From: Saccoglossus kowalevskii | Lineage: Eukaryota > Hemichordata > Enteropneusta > Harrimaniidae | Assembly (NCBI RefSeq): GCF_000003605.2 | Contig: NW_003134342.1 | Location: 343,710-364,084 of the forward strand | Direction: 5' to 3' | DNA length: 20,375 nt | Shown: positions 10,359-20,046 of the stretch, piece by piece | Layout: the number at the start of each line of letters is the position of its first letter | Position numbering within the stretch: position 1 is the stretch's first letter | The notes under the pieces: generated by a model | What the model saw: the letters and a program-made list of their open reading frames with translations, nothing else | The model's database searches: none | Told to the model about the DNA's origin: nothing | Translations under genes and position numbers: made by a program

Positions 10359-12598
10359 CGAAACTCGCACAGTTGGACGACTTCTGTATACATTATAACT
10401 AAGTACATGCCCGGGCGGAAATATATATAACAGTGCTTTGAGTGATTTGTCTTGAAGCTAGCTTATTACAGAAACTCGAAACTGGTCTTAAAAAGGGCAT
10501 TCCTTCATGTACTGATATACCCGAACAGCTCACCTCGTTAATTAGATATTTATGTTTAGCACAGCACATGCATTAGGATGCAAATGCATTGAATTATAGC
10601 GGGTGAAGATCCGTTCTATACCAGAAACACTGGTTGCCAAACCTCGCAGTAATTTGTATACATCATAAAAACATTGCCCTCTTAATAATGCGTCCATGTT
10701 TCGATTATAACAATCTCTTTTCAGTGTAATTTAAAAAAACATCTCAACTCTGAGTTGCATAACTGCACACAGTCTGGGCTATTTCAATTGTCTTTAGTTT
10801 GATCCCCACGTTTTACCCGTGAAATAAGAGACACGTTACCATGGCGACGGCAACACTTGCATATTATACTTCGAAAGTGGCAGGAAATTCGTCCATTTAA
10901 AATATGCCGTACCGTTGTTAACCGAACACGTGTCTGTTTTAAATATGATTTGAGATCTTTGAAAACAAAACAATAATGGACATCCGTTGATGCCAAATTT
11001 ATTAATATGCCTTGAATAATGCATTGACTACGCGCGTTAACCATTTGTTGAAATCGACAACTCCATAACGCAACCAACTGTAACCAGAAACTAGCACAAT
11101 GTATTCAAACTGCAACCTGACACAGTTGTGTTGTAGTTTCCATAGTTACCGCTGAAAATTGATAGTAGTATTGCCTACTTAATTTTGAATCAATGGTCTT
11201 TTCAATCATAAAATTACCGGTAAATGTTAGTTTAGAGAGGACTGGAATGATCCTCGTACTCACTGTTCGCGGCACGTCCGCGGAAAGCTCCAAGGGCGCC
11301 CTCCTGTGAAATACCCCCAATTTCTCGCATATGCACTTTTTGTAAAGGAACTGTGTATAAAATTAATTATTGCCATAAATATGAGAATAGATATTGAAAT
11401 TATTAATCCCACCGCAACATCCAGTTAGTCTCGTATATATTCTACCACTGCATACATTATCATGTCTGTATTATCGACATAAGCCATCAAATGTGATGTG
11501 AATGCATTAATTTTCACTGAGCTTCAATTTGCCATTTTTTTCTGAAAAGTATAACTTGCTAAATTAAAACCACATGAACATAACAATATAACTGTTATAA
11601 TTGTTTTCATGGCAAAGTCGTGAACTTAAAGTAGTAAAATTAAACGCCAGCTAAAAATACTGATTTTCACAGTATAGACTTGATATGAAACTCACGGCAT
11701 ATAAAATTCAAATGTGTACGGGTAATATCCACTTACTCGACATACACACATGTATTTTACTTGGTTGGGGCTGGGTAATATTTACACATTGTCTAACATA
11801 AAACCGAAACAAAAATGCCTTACAATATTATTCTGTGCGTTCTGTTGACATTTGCGCCCGAGTATCGCAATCGATATTGTCGATAAAAAATGGCTGACGA
11901 TTTAATAGGTCGTTTGGAAGTGATACGTTCCCGGGTATATTGAAATCCCCCGTTACTGTGTATAACAATATTAATTATCGATCAAATCGAAGGTTGTGTC
12001 AATTCAACGTTCCAAAAAAACACTCCAAAATATTGCATTGTTGTATTTAGAAACCTTGTCACATACGACCCAGTCTAAACGTCGGTTATGAATTATAATA
12101 TCATGATGACCCTGAAAACGACATCAGCAGAACAACAATGTATGACGTTTGACAAAGTCATAAAATGCACACCAAAGCGTTCGCGTTCGTTATAATGTTT
12201 CATTGATGTGTGTATTGTAAATCGCCGACGGAAATGGACGATGGCTCGAGTCCTGGTAGGTTCTCTCGGGTCAATACAGCAATCATCCTTTGGCACTGCC
12301 CACTGACTATTCAGTGCGTCGGCCATATTTAATAACCGCGTGTAGCAGTGTTTATAGGGCAGGTAATGAACCATTGTATTAATGTTCCTTAAAGCTCGCA
12401 CTCAGTGTCGCTTCGGTTGTAACAATACGGAGCCTGACACCACATCCACAGTTGTGTTTCAATGTGTGAAGATGGAATTGAGGGGGGGGGGGGGTGCGCG
12501 CGCTAATTTTATGCGGCAGCCCGCATATAATTCCAGCCTCCTAATTAGCATAATCATTGTCATTGGCCGACAATCGCTTGAAATAACCTGTCGCGATC
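10359..12598. other. Upstream region of the calcium-channel exon, no firm gene
   Basis: No exon is recognised with confidence. A third, weaker CTCF-like match on the minus strand (TCACAGGAGGGCGC, 11296-11309) lies here. A minus-strand open frame from an ATG at 12326 down to 12093 (starts MADALNSQW) has a good start context but no similarity I recognise. A run of 13 G (12482-12494) followed by GCGCGCGC lies about 320 bp before the channel ATG. A 5' UTR exon and promoter of the channel gene could lie in this stretch, but I cannot locate them. Confidence 0.5.
12482..12494 (+). repeat. G13 homopolymer next to (GC)n
   Basis: Thirteen consecutive G on the sense strand of the channel gene, followed by TGCGCGCGC. 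Further sense-strand G runs follow at 13688-13697 (10) and 14238-14246 (9). Such runs are slippage-prone and can form G-quadruplexes; no function is shown. Confidence 0.9.
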
Positions 12599-12608
12599 AT
12601 TTGCATAA
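12599..12608 (+). promoter_or_regulatory. Octamer (POU-domain) motif
   Basis: ATTTGCATAA matches the POU-factor octamer ATGCAAAT on the reverse strand. It lies 207 bp before the channel start codon, within GATCATTTGCATA, a 13-mer also present at about 8184-8196. A second octamer lies just inside the presumed intron at 13240-13249. POU factors often drive neural genes, which would suit a calcium channel, but this is motif evidence only. Confidence 0.35.
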
Positions 12609-12784
12609 ACATCAAATGTTAATACGCCGTATAGGGCATATTGTGCGTATATGTGGATAGTATGATCACTGGGAGCCGAATCTCATTTAATCACATATTG
12701 AACACCTGAGATGCACAATAATGTGTTACCATATTCTCCAATGTAGCTCCCATTCATGTCGTCCTTGTGCCATTACAATCGTGA

Positions 12785-12814
12785 GCTGATGCGTTCTTTT
12801 TCTCACCCGCCAGG
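12785..12814 (+). other. Candidate U2-type 3' splice site before the start codon
   Basis: A branch-like CTGAT (about 12786-12790) is followed by a pyrimidine-rich tract (TTCTTTTTCTCACCCGC) and CAG ending at 12813, then G and the ATG at 12815. This has the layout of a real acceptor. It suggests that the coding exon is preceded by an intron and a non-coding 5' exon, or by an upstream coding exon. An in-frame TGA at 12782-12784 rules out simple read-through extension of the N-terminus. Confidence 0.55.
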
Positions 12815-13017
12815 ATGGCAACATTTTCGTACGGCGGTCAGGGAGAGGCTATGGATGGTGTTGGACAGGGACAGGACGTTACCACCGGTTCACGTTCATC
12901 TATTACACGCAAACAATTCTATGCCACGGACAAAAAGGAACCAAGGACCAGGTCCTTATTTATATTCAGCGAAGACAACTTCATACGAAAGTATGCGAAG
13001 AAAATTACAGACTGGCC
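12815..13017 (+). CDS. Cav2-type voltage-gated calcium channel alpha-1 subunit, N-terminal coding exon (partial)
   Basis: The exon encodes the cytoplasmic N-terminus of the pore-forming subunit of a presynaptic-type (Cav2, N/P/Q/R-like) calcium channel. It has 67 complete codons plus two bases (CC) of a split Pro codon, so the following intron is phase 2. Residues 1-46 are polar and Gly/Lys/Arg-rich with no membrane segment. Residues 47-67 ([19 protein letters not shown]) match the block just before domain I helix S1. In the family that block continues PPFEY and into S1. SLFxFSEDN is typical of Cav2 rather than Cav1 or Cav3. The ATG (context CCAGGATGG) is the first after an in-frame TGA at 12782. 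Vertebrate Cav2 channels carry an extra ALYNPIPV-type segment before this block. It is absent here, as in the insect homologue as I remember it. The remaining exons lie beyond the window. The reading frame continues as non-homologous sequence to 13105, which I treat as intron. Confidence 0.85.
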
Positions 13018-13027
13018 ATATCCTTTT
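13018..13027 (+). other. U12-type AT-AC 5' splice site
   Basis: ATATCCTTTT exactly matches the minor-spliceosome 5' splice-site consensus of AT-AC introns. It begins at the base where similarity to calcium channels stops (KKITDWP, within the Pro codon). No GT or GC donor exists at that position. Minor AT-AC introns conserved in voltage-gated sodium and calcium channel genes are established knowledge. The matching branch site (TTCCTTAAY) and terminal AC should lie before the next exon, which I do not find in the window. Confidence 0.8.
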
Positions 13028-14483
13028 ATTTTGGGAATGTGTGAAATGACAACCACCGACAGTGCCGCTATCGTCGTTTTCGTGAAAGTTCGTTTAATGT
13101 GGTAATGACGTGTCGACAGGTATTAATATAAGTCGGCATGTGTGTCGATTTCACTGTCAGGACTGGAAGGTATTTAAAGTAATAATTTTATTTTACACTT
13201 TATCTATTATTATTGTACGCAGCGTGCAATGTAAACCTCATTTGCATATTACAAAATGGAGGCATTTTAGCACATTCTCCGGTGGCGACATCTGGCCCAT
13301 GGCAAGCATCAGCGTATATCATACGTTAATCTAACAATTGTTGTAGATATATCGTCGTGATCACAACTATATTTACTTGGAGGTATTATGTATTCAAGGC
13401 GACATTGTGTTTGCTTTTACGTTAATGTACGTGGTGGCGCGGTATTGGGTTTTACACAACCCAGATATTTAATCACTCCATCTATAATTCATCAACAGAA
13501 AAATTAGAATAGAAAATATAATGAATCAGCATATAGGAAAAAAAACCCATCAGTCTATAAAATAAAAAATGTATTTATACAAATAAATGTCACACTCAGA
13601 TCGTTGGCATTAAAATCCGGTTAATTATGTTAAACTGTGAGACTACTAGTATAATGTAATGGACCCCCGCTATCATTGTAATGGAGAGGGGGGGGGGATT
13701 ACTTATTATTGTTCCAATTTAAGCATGACCCGGACAATTTTACGCAACAATTTAAAAAAATAAAATGAAAGCAACACAACAATTTACAGATAATACAATA
13801 ATATTTAGATTGAATTTTAAATATTAATAAAGTGAAAAGATGTCTGTATATCATCACCTTGGGAGGGGCGCTATTGTGGGTAATTTTGCTAACACCCGCC
13901 ATTATATAGATACCACAAGACATTGATAGTTAATATAATTTAAATTCGCCCGCTTCCTCTTGAACTTCAGACAAAGCATTTCAAATTAATTAAAGTCTGA
14001 AGAACGTCCGATTTGTCATAATTGCCACGATGTGGCAAACAATGGCCCCTTTTAATTAAAATATTTTGTGGTGCGTCTAACGATTGATTCATCTTCTTCT
14101 ACGCAATTAAATTATTAAGTATTTACTCAGCTCATACTGGTTCACTGAAATGGCACGCAGTGTACGCTACTTTGTGGTTGAAAGAGCGGTCACGGTTGCT
14201 AGACCCCTCCCTACAATTAATAAGATTGTCAATTGTTGGGGGGGGGATTGGCAATTATTTGTAATTCTGGTAGCACAATATAATTTATGTTCCATTACGT
14301 TCTACCACCCTCATGCATTATTTATGTATTTCAATTCCCGCACCACAGTGGTGACTGCAATCCATTTCAAGTAAAAAATAACCTACCCACACATTCAGCG
14401 TTTTGTTTTCCCCTGAATCTATGTGTTTGTACCACGAACTCTGTGATGTTTTCTAAATTTACCTCCAGGGGATCGTACATACC

Positions 14484-14509
<26 letters not shown>
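14484..14509. repeat. (AT)13 microsatellite
   Basis: Thirteen AT dinucleotides, followed to about 14530 by a degenerate TTTATATATATTTATATG tail. Confidence 0.95.
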
Positions 14510-14519
<10 letters not shown>

Positions 14520-15851
14520 TTATATGTATTTTTATCTGTTATGTACGTCATTATCGAGATGGTTTCCATGACGGCAAAATATGACAATATTTCGTCAAGT
14601 TAACTCTGTTAAAAGTCATTGTAACGGAAAGTGGGGTAGTGTTTACTAATTTTGTGTATATCGTTCTCGAATCTTTTTAAATCTAAACACACGCCTTTGT
14701 CGATAGTTTTTGGAAGTAGGGTTAGGGTTCTTCACAACGATGCGTGCATTGTTGGTATTGTATGCGCTAGACCTATGAAACAATCATTCAGGTTATTATA
14801 AGTCAAAATGAATGCACATGACCGTTTTAAAATAAAAAATAAAAAAATGCGCGCCCGCGACGATTTTGGAAAACTAGTTGACTAAAATTTGGGATTCACC
14901 CTTAGCTGCGTTTTTTAACTAAATGCTCTTTAACCGTTATCCTGCCAGGGTCAATCAGACATCCACAAAATAAGTTGTTCTAAAATATTATTGTAAACAC
15001 AACTATTGTAGTATGTATACCAATTCACTTCAACCCCTACAGAAATATCAGCATCATTTTCGGTGTCATTAGAAACATGTTAAAACAACTCTGCCACATG
15101 CCATGTAAATAAACTGAACTACTCTATAATATATTGATACCATTCTTATTCTTTTCACCACCAGTTCCCTCTTTTCATTACAAATCCATAAAATAATCCT
15201 GTTTATAGTCTGCACTTTCCTTCAGAAGATTGGGACAAAAATAGCCTAATTTTTTGACTCAAATGTTGTCTGTCGGCTCCAAAATTGGGGTTAATTTTCA
15301 GAAATATTCGGAATATGAGAAAAAAAGTACAGAATATTTGGGCATTGAAGTCTTGTTGTGAAAAGGTTATAACACAAAACATTACCCTGTTTACGCAATA
15401 CAATCTGTACGCGAGAGGAAAAACAAGAAATAGACTGAAGGTTAATCTCACGATTCCGTCTGCAGAAACCTAAAAAAACGCCCATAGTGCAATTTCTATT
15501 TAGACCTTGCTTTTAAGGACATTTGAGCATGTACTAATTTCCACCGCATGCATATCCAAAAAGTAATTAGAAAATTTGATATATAAGCACATCCGATAGA
15601 GACCAGAACAATCAACGAATCGAAAACGAATGAACCGTACAGACAGTCTGTAATTAGTTGGGTTTCTATATTATTACGTATAGCATTATCAAATCATACC
15701 TTGCCAAACCATTGTAGAACAAATGATTGCTGGGCAATATGAGTTAACAAAAGCTGTTCATGTCAAAACAATGTTAGGATATTATAGAGTACCTAAACTG
15801 AAAAAAATACACTCCCACATAAAATTTATTATTAATGCTTATTTGCGAAAC

Positions 15852-15854
15852 AAA

Positions 15855-15904
<50 letters not shown>
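15852..15904. repeat. (AAAT)13 microsatellite
   Basis: Thirteen uninterrupted AAAT units plus one A, starting after GCGAAAC. A-rich tetranucleotide runs can mark retroposon tails, but I see no SINE body next to it. Confidence 0.97.
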
Positions 15905-15905
<1 letters not shown>

Positions 15906-17399
15906 CAAAGGTGAACGTGCAATATGTAAACATTTGGTAGTCATTGCGTTTTGGGATCAAATTCATGTTTTTTTTGAAGTATTAAGAAAGGATAAATTAT
16001 TCAAATCAATAAACCATACACTCAATGACACAGCTGGGCGTTCTGGGGGTTCTTCTTTAAATACAGTGTGTTCAACCGGATTATTATGCCACTATAAAGG
16101 TAACAGTGATAATTTTGTTATGAAAGCACACGTGTTGACTTTTTGGTTGAATGTGACCTTTACTCGCTATAGATGGTGATAGTCACGTGTCCTTAATCAT
16201 ACTGACGTAATTTCCTGTCAAATATGGCGCGGTGTAACGGCTATTACACAGCTAATAAACAATGGCCCGTGTAGATATTACGATTAGATGTAGGTAGCGT
16301 ACTGAGAACGACTGCAGCTGGATTATCCGGCATGTATGTCGTTGTAATCAGCAGAATGGTTCTGAATAGCGCACAACTGGATCTATGACCTACTTCAACG
16401 TATTGTAGGCGGATTGCATTGTGCTCTATGACGTCATAAAATGGTGACGAGAACAAGTTTTTCATCATAAGCAGACGATATTGTTTACTTCACATTTTGA
16501 ATTTTTTTCAATGCGAGTTCAATTTCATGTTGTACGTGTGCTACACGCGCTAGGATAACCATCAAAATACCGACAATTTCAATCAACCGCCATTATTCAC
16601 CTTCAAAACAAGAATATTATCTTTGACACCATACCACGCTATGACGTGGAAATTGTTATGCTAATACTAAGTCAATACAATAAATAACACATTATGATGC
16701 AAGATATAAAACACCAAATAGTGACAAAGAGAACGTCATTTATTGAATGTGTATCGATTCGAATCAGTCACATGACAAGGTCAAAATGACAGTATTATTA
16801 AATCAATTTCATTTAGAGTACCGTTCTTCCGAATCGATTCCCAGGATTGTCCCTACAACAAAGCTGGCTTGAATACTCAAATTTAAGGAGCGATAGTAAC
16901 AATCCAGCGGATATGGACAGACGATAATCATCCATCCCGACGTTGATTATTGTCAAAATGGCGTCCAAAATAACAGGTGATACTGAGAAACCTCGTTTAG
17001 GAGTTTACCATTGCATGTTGCTACTTTCTTGGCGGACAAATTGAATATATATTACCATGCTCGATTACTTTTCAACATAAATTCAAGCAGTTGTCATTAA
17101 AAGAAGTATAACATGGCATAACATTGGACATTTTAGGAAAACAATACCCACAAAGAGCCAGGATGTGTGACCTTTAGGGGTCACTCGCCTGGGTTTTGAA
17201 TAATTAACATAACAATTTGTCTATAAATAATTGATTTGTTTCTAATATGACACCGAATTTACTTTTAGAAGAGAAGCTTTTTACTGGTGTCAAACGTGCA
17301 TGACCATTTTTCATAACAAGGATTTGTGAAATTGCTTAATAACTATGGTTACGAGACGAGAGTAATCCCCTCAACTGTTGTTAAGAGCATAGTAACTGG

Positions 17400-17985
17400 A
17401 ATCCACATTCATATTAGAGCACTTGAGCAACTCTAGTGTCCGAAAATCACGGATAAGCGTCCTTGACTCTACACTAGAGTATCTAAAGAGTTCAAAAATC
17501 AGAGATAAGCTGCCTTGACTTCACACTGGAGTATTTACAGAGTTCAAAAATAAGGGATAAACAGCCTCGACTCTACGCTAGAGCAGCATCTCCGGAGTCC
17601 AAAAATCAGAGATAAGCTGCCTTGACTTCACACTGGAGTATTTACAGAGTTCAAAAATAAGGGATAAACAGCCTCGACTCTACGCTAGAGCAGCATCTCC
17701 GGAGTCCAAAAATCAGAGATAAGCTGCCTTGACTTCACACTGGAGTATTTACAGAGTTCAAAAATAAGGGATAAACAGCCTCGACTCTACGCTAGAGCAG
17801 CATCTCCGGAGTCCAAAAATCAGAGATAAGCTGCCTTGACTTCACACTGGAGTATTTACAGAGTTCAAAAATAAGGGATAAACAGCCTCGACTCTACGCT
17901 AGAGCAGCATCTCCGGAGTCCAACAATCAGGGATAATCAGCCGTGACCTTACACTAGAGCATCTCCAGAGTCAGGGATAATGCCA
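17400..17985. repeat. 107 bp dimeric tandem repeat (two ~53 bp monomers)
   Basis: The word GAGATAAGC starts at 17502, 17609, 17716 and 17823, with a diverged equivalent at 17930, an exact 107 bp period. Each period holds two related monomers of about 53-54 bp. One has TCAAAAATAAGGGATAAACAG..CTCGACTCTACGCTAGAG. The other has CCAAAAATCAGAGATAAGC..CTTGACTTCACACTGGAG. Central copies (about 17540-17920) look identical by eye, while both edges (17400-17500, 17925-17985) are diverged single monomers. That pattern is typical of an array grown by unequal exchange. It sits inside the presumed intron. Confidence 0.95.
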
Positions 17986-19259
17986 TGATTTCAAACTAGT
18001 TCATTCATGATTCAATTGTACCACTAAATGTAACACAAAATGTCAACTTGTTTTAAGGAACTAATCTCTTGTTTCTATTAGTGTTAGAAGGATGCATTGA
18101 AACTCTTCTCCCTTAATCATTTCGTTTGTACAGGGCAAATATATACTAGTATTTACTTTGTAATGGTAAAAGCTTCATTTTTTTGAAAATATGTTATTTT
18201 ATATTATGGGTTAGGCAATCGGATTTATGTTCGATGTATTTTAAGAAAACATAATAAATAAAATCTTATTTTTCCGTTGTATAATGTAACACTTGGAGAT
18301 GGAGAGTAGTTCTTGCCCGTCCATTCATTAGTCGATGGCAGGTATATGAAGGTATCTCAGGGGAAATTAACATAAACCTCTCGATGATGATATCTTGTGG
18401 TTACCAATCGGTGTCATCTATTTAACATGTTTTGTTTCAACATTTTTAGTCACAATTGTGCTATTCATACCAACCATATCACCCCCACCATTACCATTTA
18501 CCAATAGATAACACCTTGCATGTCTCCTGCGTTTACTCAATTGGGGAACACTTTATCATCGTATGAGCGAAATTTACTATTAAAATATACAGCTTGAAAA
18601 AAAATACACAGAAAAAGTCAGTTTGTGTGAAATGGTAGACGTTCAGTTTTTACCTAGTTTATTATAAGTTCACATGTAATCGCCTCAACTCATTACCAAC
18701 CACTTTTTACTGTGTAGCTTTTGATGTAACTAAATTATGACACTGACCTTTTAACGTTAAGGAGGAATGCCGGTAAAATGGGGATAATTTAACAAAAGGA
18801 CAATTCCCACCAAATAAATGCCAAAGAGCAAATTAAAAATTGGGTGCCCAGTCACATGTTTACATGAAAATCATGACTTTGCGAAGGGTCAAAATATAAT
18901 ATGATGTGTCGAGGACAAGCTGCCATTATGGTATCACGAGATGTCGCTTCGTTAATTTGGTGCAATAGTTCGGCATAATAAACAAGTGATGACGTTATTT
19001 GTAATTCCGATAAACTGTGACATATGCTATTTATGTATGTATGCATGCACCATCATCGAGTCTTTTTAAGAGGGGATAAATTTAGCTGTTTTCAATTAGC
19101 GAGTAATACTACGATAACTGGCGGTCCTCTCCATGTTGATTTTCAGAGTAGGTGTTAAGTATATCTCAATAATATTGTTTATATATATTTAAATCGACAG
19201 ATTCCGTAGGTGGGATGTGAACTGTTTTAGCCACATTCCATCCATTCAATCGAATCATC
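17986..19259. other. Presumed intron, nothing recognised
   Basis: AT-rich unique sequence. A palindromic TTAACGTTAA lies within CCTTTTAACGTTAAGG at about 18750-18765. CCCTTAATC at about 18107, followed by GTACAG, superficially looks like a U12 branch site and acceptor, but the sequence after it does not encode the channel. Confidence 0.5.
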
Positions 19260-19263
19260 TTAA

Positions 19264-19552
19264 AGGGCGATAGTCGTCTCGCCACGCATGCGCGAGATAT
19301 GCGTCTCATATGAACAAAGATGGCGAGTTTGACTGTTGCGCAGACAAACGAGTACGAACTGAGACGTTACCAAGATAATTCCTCTGGTGATTGGAAAGCT
19401 AACAAACGAGTCATCGATGGTAATTAGTGCAAGTGCCGCTATGGTCTAAACTCGGACTTGTGATTTCCAATAGCAGATCATATTGGATTGTGGGAAAATC
19501 AATGTTTATCAACACAAATGTTGCACATACGCGGCGCGACGACCGCCGCCCT
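19264..19552. mobile_element. TTAA-flanked inverted-repeat element, 289 bp
   Basis: TTAA direct repeats at 19260-19263 and 19553-19556 bound an element with ends AGGGCGATAGTCGTCTCG (left) and AGGGCGGCGGTCGTCGCG (right, minus strand). About 23 of 30 end positions match. The left end also carries CGCATGCGCG (NRF1-like) and the right end matches that of the 101 bp copy. This is the longest of three related elements in the window and lies in the presumed channel intron. It has no transposase. It contains a 36-codon frame (ATG at 19320, stop at 19428-19430) described in the findings. The terminal TTAAAGGG resembles Kolobok/T2-MITE ends. Confidence 0.85.
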
Positions 19553-19556
19553 TTAA

Positions 19557-20046
19557 GAGTAGAATCATCAGGTCAATTTCCGGTTAGATACTATTCAGAT
19601 GAAATATGATTCAACCATCTTTCGTGGTTACAGTTGAAATGCTAAAGTTTGTAGATCCATTCGAGGTACTTTCCTTTTGAGTGTGTTGCTGTATATTCAT
19701 GGGTGTCGATGATACAAATGTATGAACAACTCAGAGACTCATTGAACCATATATCCTCTAAAGTCTATGATTCAACGTTCTTCCCACACAAGATGATATA
19801 ACGTTTACATACCAGCTCATTCCAAGGGTTTGAGATTTTCTCCAAAACCATGTGGCATAATGTGTATACATCATCACCGACTAAGTGTTTGAAGAGTGGG
19901 GCTAAAGTGATAGCTGGTACAGGTTACTGAAAATAAAAAAGGCATTTTACGTTTTTAAATGAAATAAAGTGAAAGTTTTATTTACAGTAAAAATTAGGTT
20001 TTTTCTTTAGAGATTAAGCAAATTTCTAATTACATTTTACGTTTTT
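19557..20046. other. Presumed intron, no gene; 15 bp direct repeat
   Basis: No coding signal. CATTTTACGTTTTTA occurs twice, at 19943-19957 and 20033-20047. The copies are 90 bp apart and the second abuts the hairpin repeat that follows. Confidence 0.6.

Larger units (their letters stand above)
13028..17399 (+). other. Presumed first coding intron of the channel gene, repeat-poor part
   Basis: AT-rich non-coding DNA. I looked on the plus strand for the next channel exon (PFEYMI.. entering S1) and did not see it. Visible items: an octamer at 13240-13249, G10 at 13688-13697 and G9 at 14238-14246. There is a CTTCAGAC..GTCTGAAG inverted repeat (13965-13972 and 13995-14002). (AT)13 is at 14484-14509 and (AAAT)13 at 15852-15904. 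An E-box CACGTG lies near 16185, and ATGGCG words lie near 16225 and 16960. The open frame 15934-16179 has AT-rich codons and no similarity I know. Confidence 0.6.

Noticed and set aside
10081-10402. Two overlapping 105-codon plus-strand frames and a 73-codon minus frame
   Set aside because: They are produced by the 21 bp repeat period, with no start context or homology.
12389-12412. TTAAAGCTCGCACTCAGTG as a TTAA-element end
   Set aside because: Only the first bases match the family and no paired end is present.
12756-13049. Open frame of 97 codons on the plus strand overlapping the channel exon
   Set aside because: It is a shadow in another frame; the 12815 frame has clear Cav2 similarity.
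13018-13105. Extension of the channel frame past DWP to a stop at 13105
   Set aside because: The residues after DWP do not match the conserved PPFEYMI.. sequence, and the boundary coincides with a perfect U12 donor, so this is intron.
13860-13880. GGGAGGGGCGCTA as a CTCF site
   Set aside because: Only the GGCGC half matches; the CCAC..AG half is absent.
14715-14732. GTAGGGTTAGGGTT as an interstitial telomere repeat (also AACCCTAACACCTAAC near 9050)
   Set aside because: Only two units; expected by chance in 20 kb.
15203-15485. Overlapping frames on both strands
   Set aside because: No coding signature on either strand; they look like chance openings.
15934-16179. 81-codon plus-strand frame (MVVIAFWDQIHVFFEVLRK..)
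   Set aside because: AT-rich, no recognised family, begins just after a microsatellite, no splice support.
16187-16230. TCCTTAATCATAC as a U12 branch site and AC acceptor for the channel intron
   Set aside because: Branch-to-AC spacing is too short, and the following frame (DVISCQIW..) is unlike Cav2 exon 2.
18107-18175. CCCTTAATC..GTAC as a U12 acceptor
   Set aside because: The downstream translation is unrelated to the channel and soon hits a stop.
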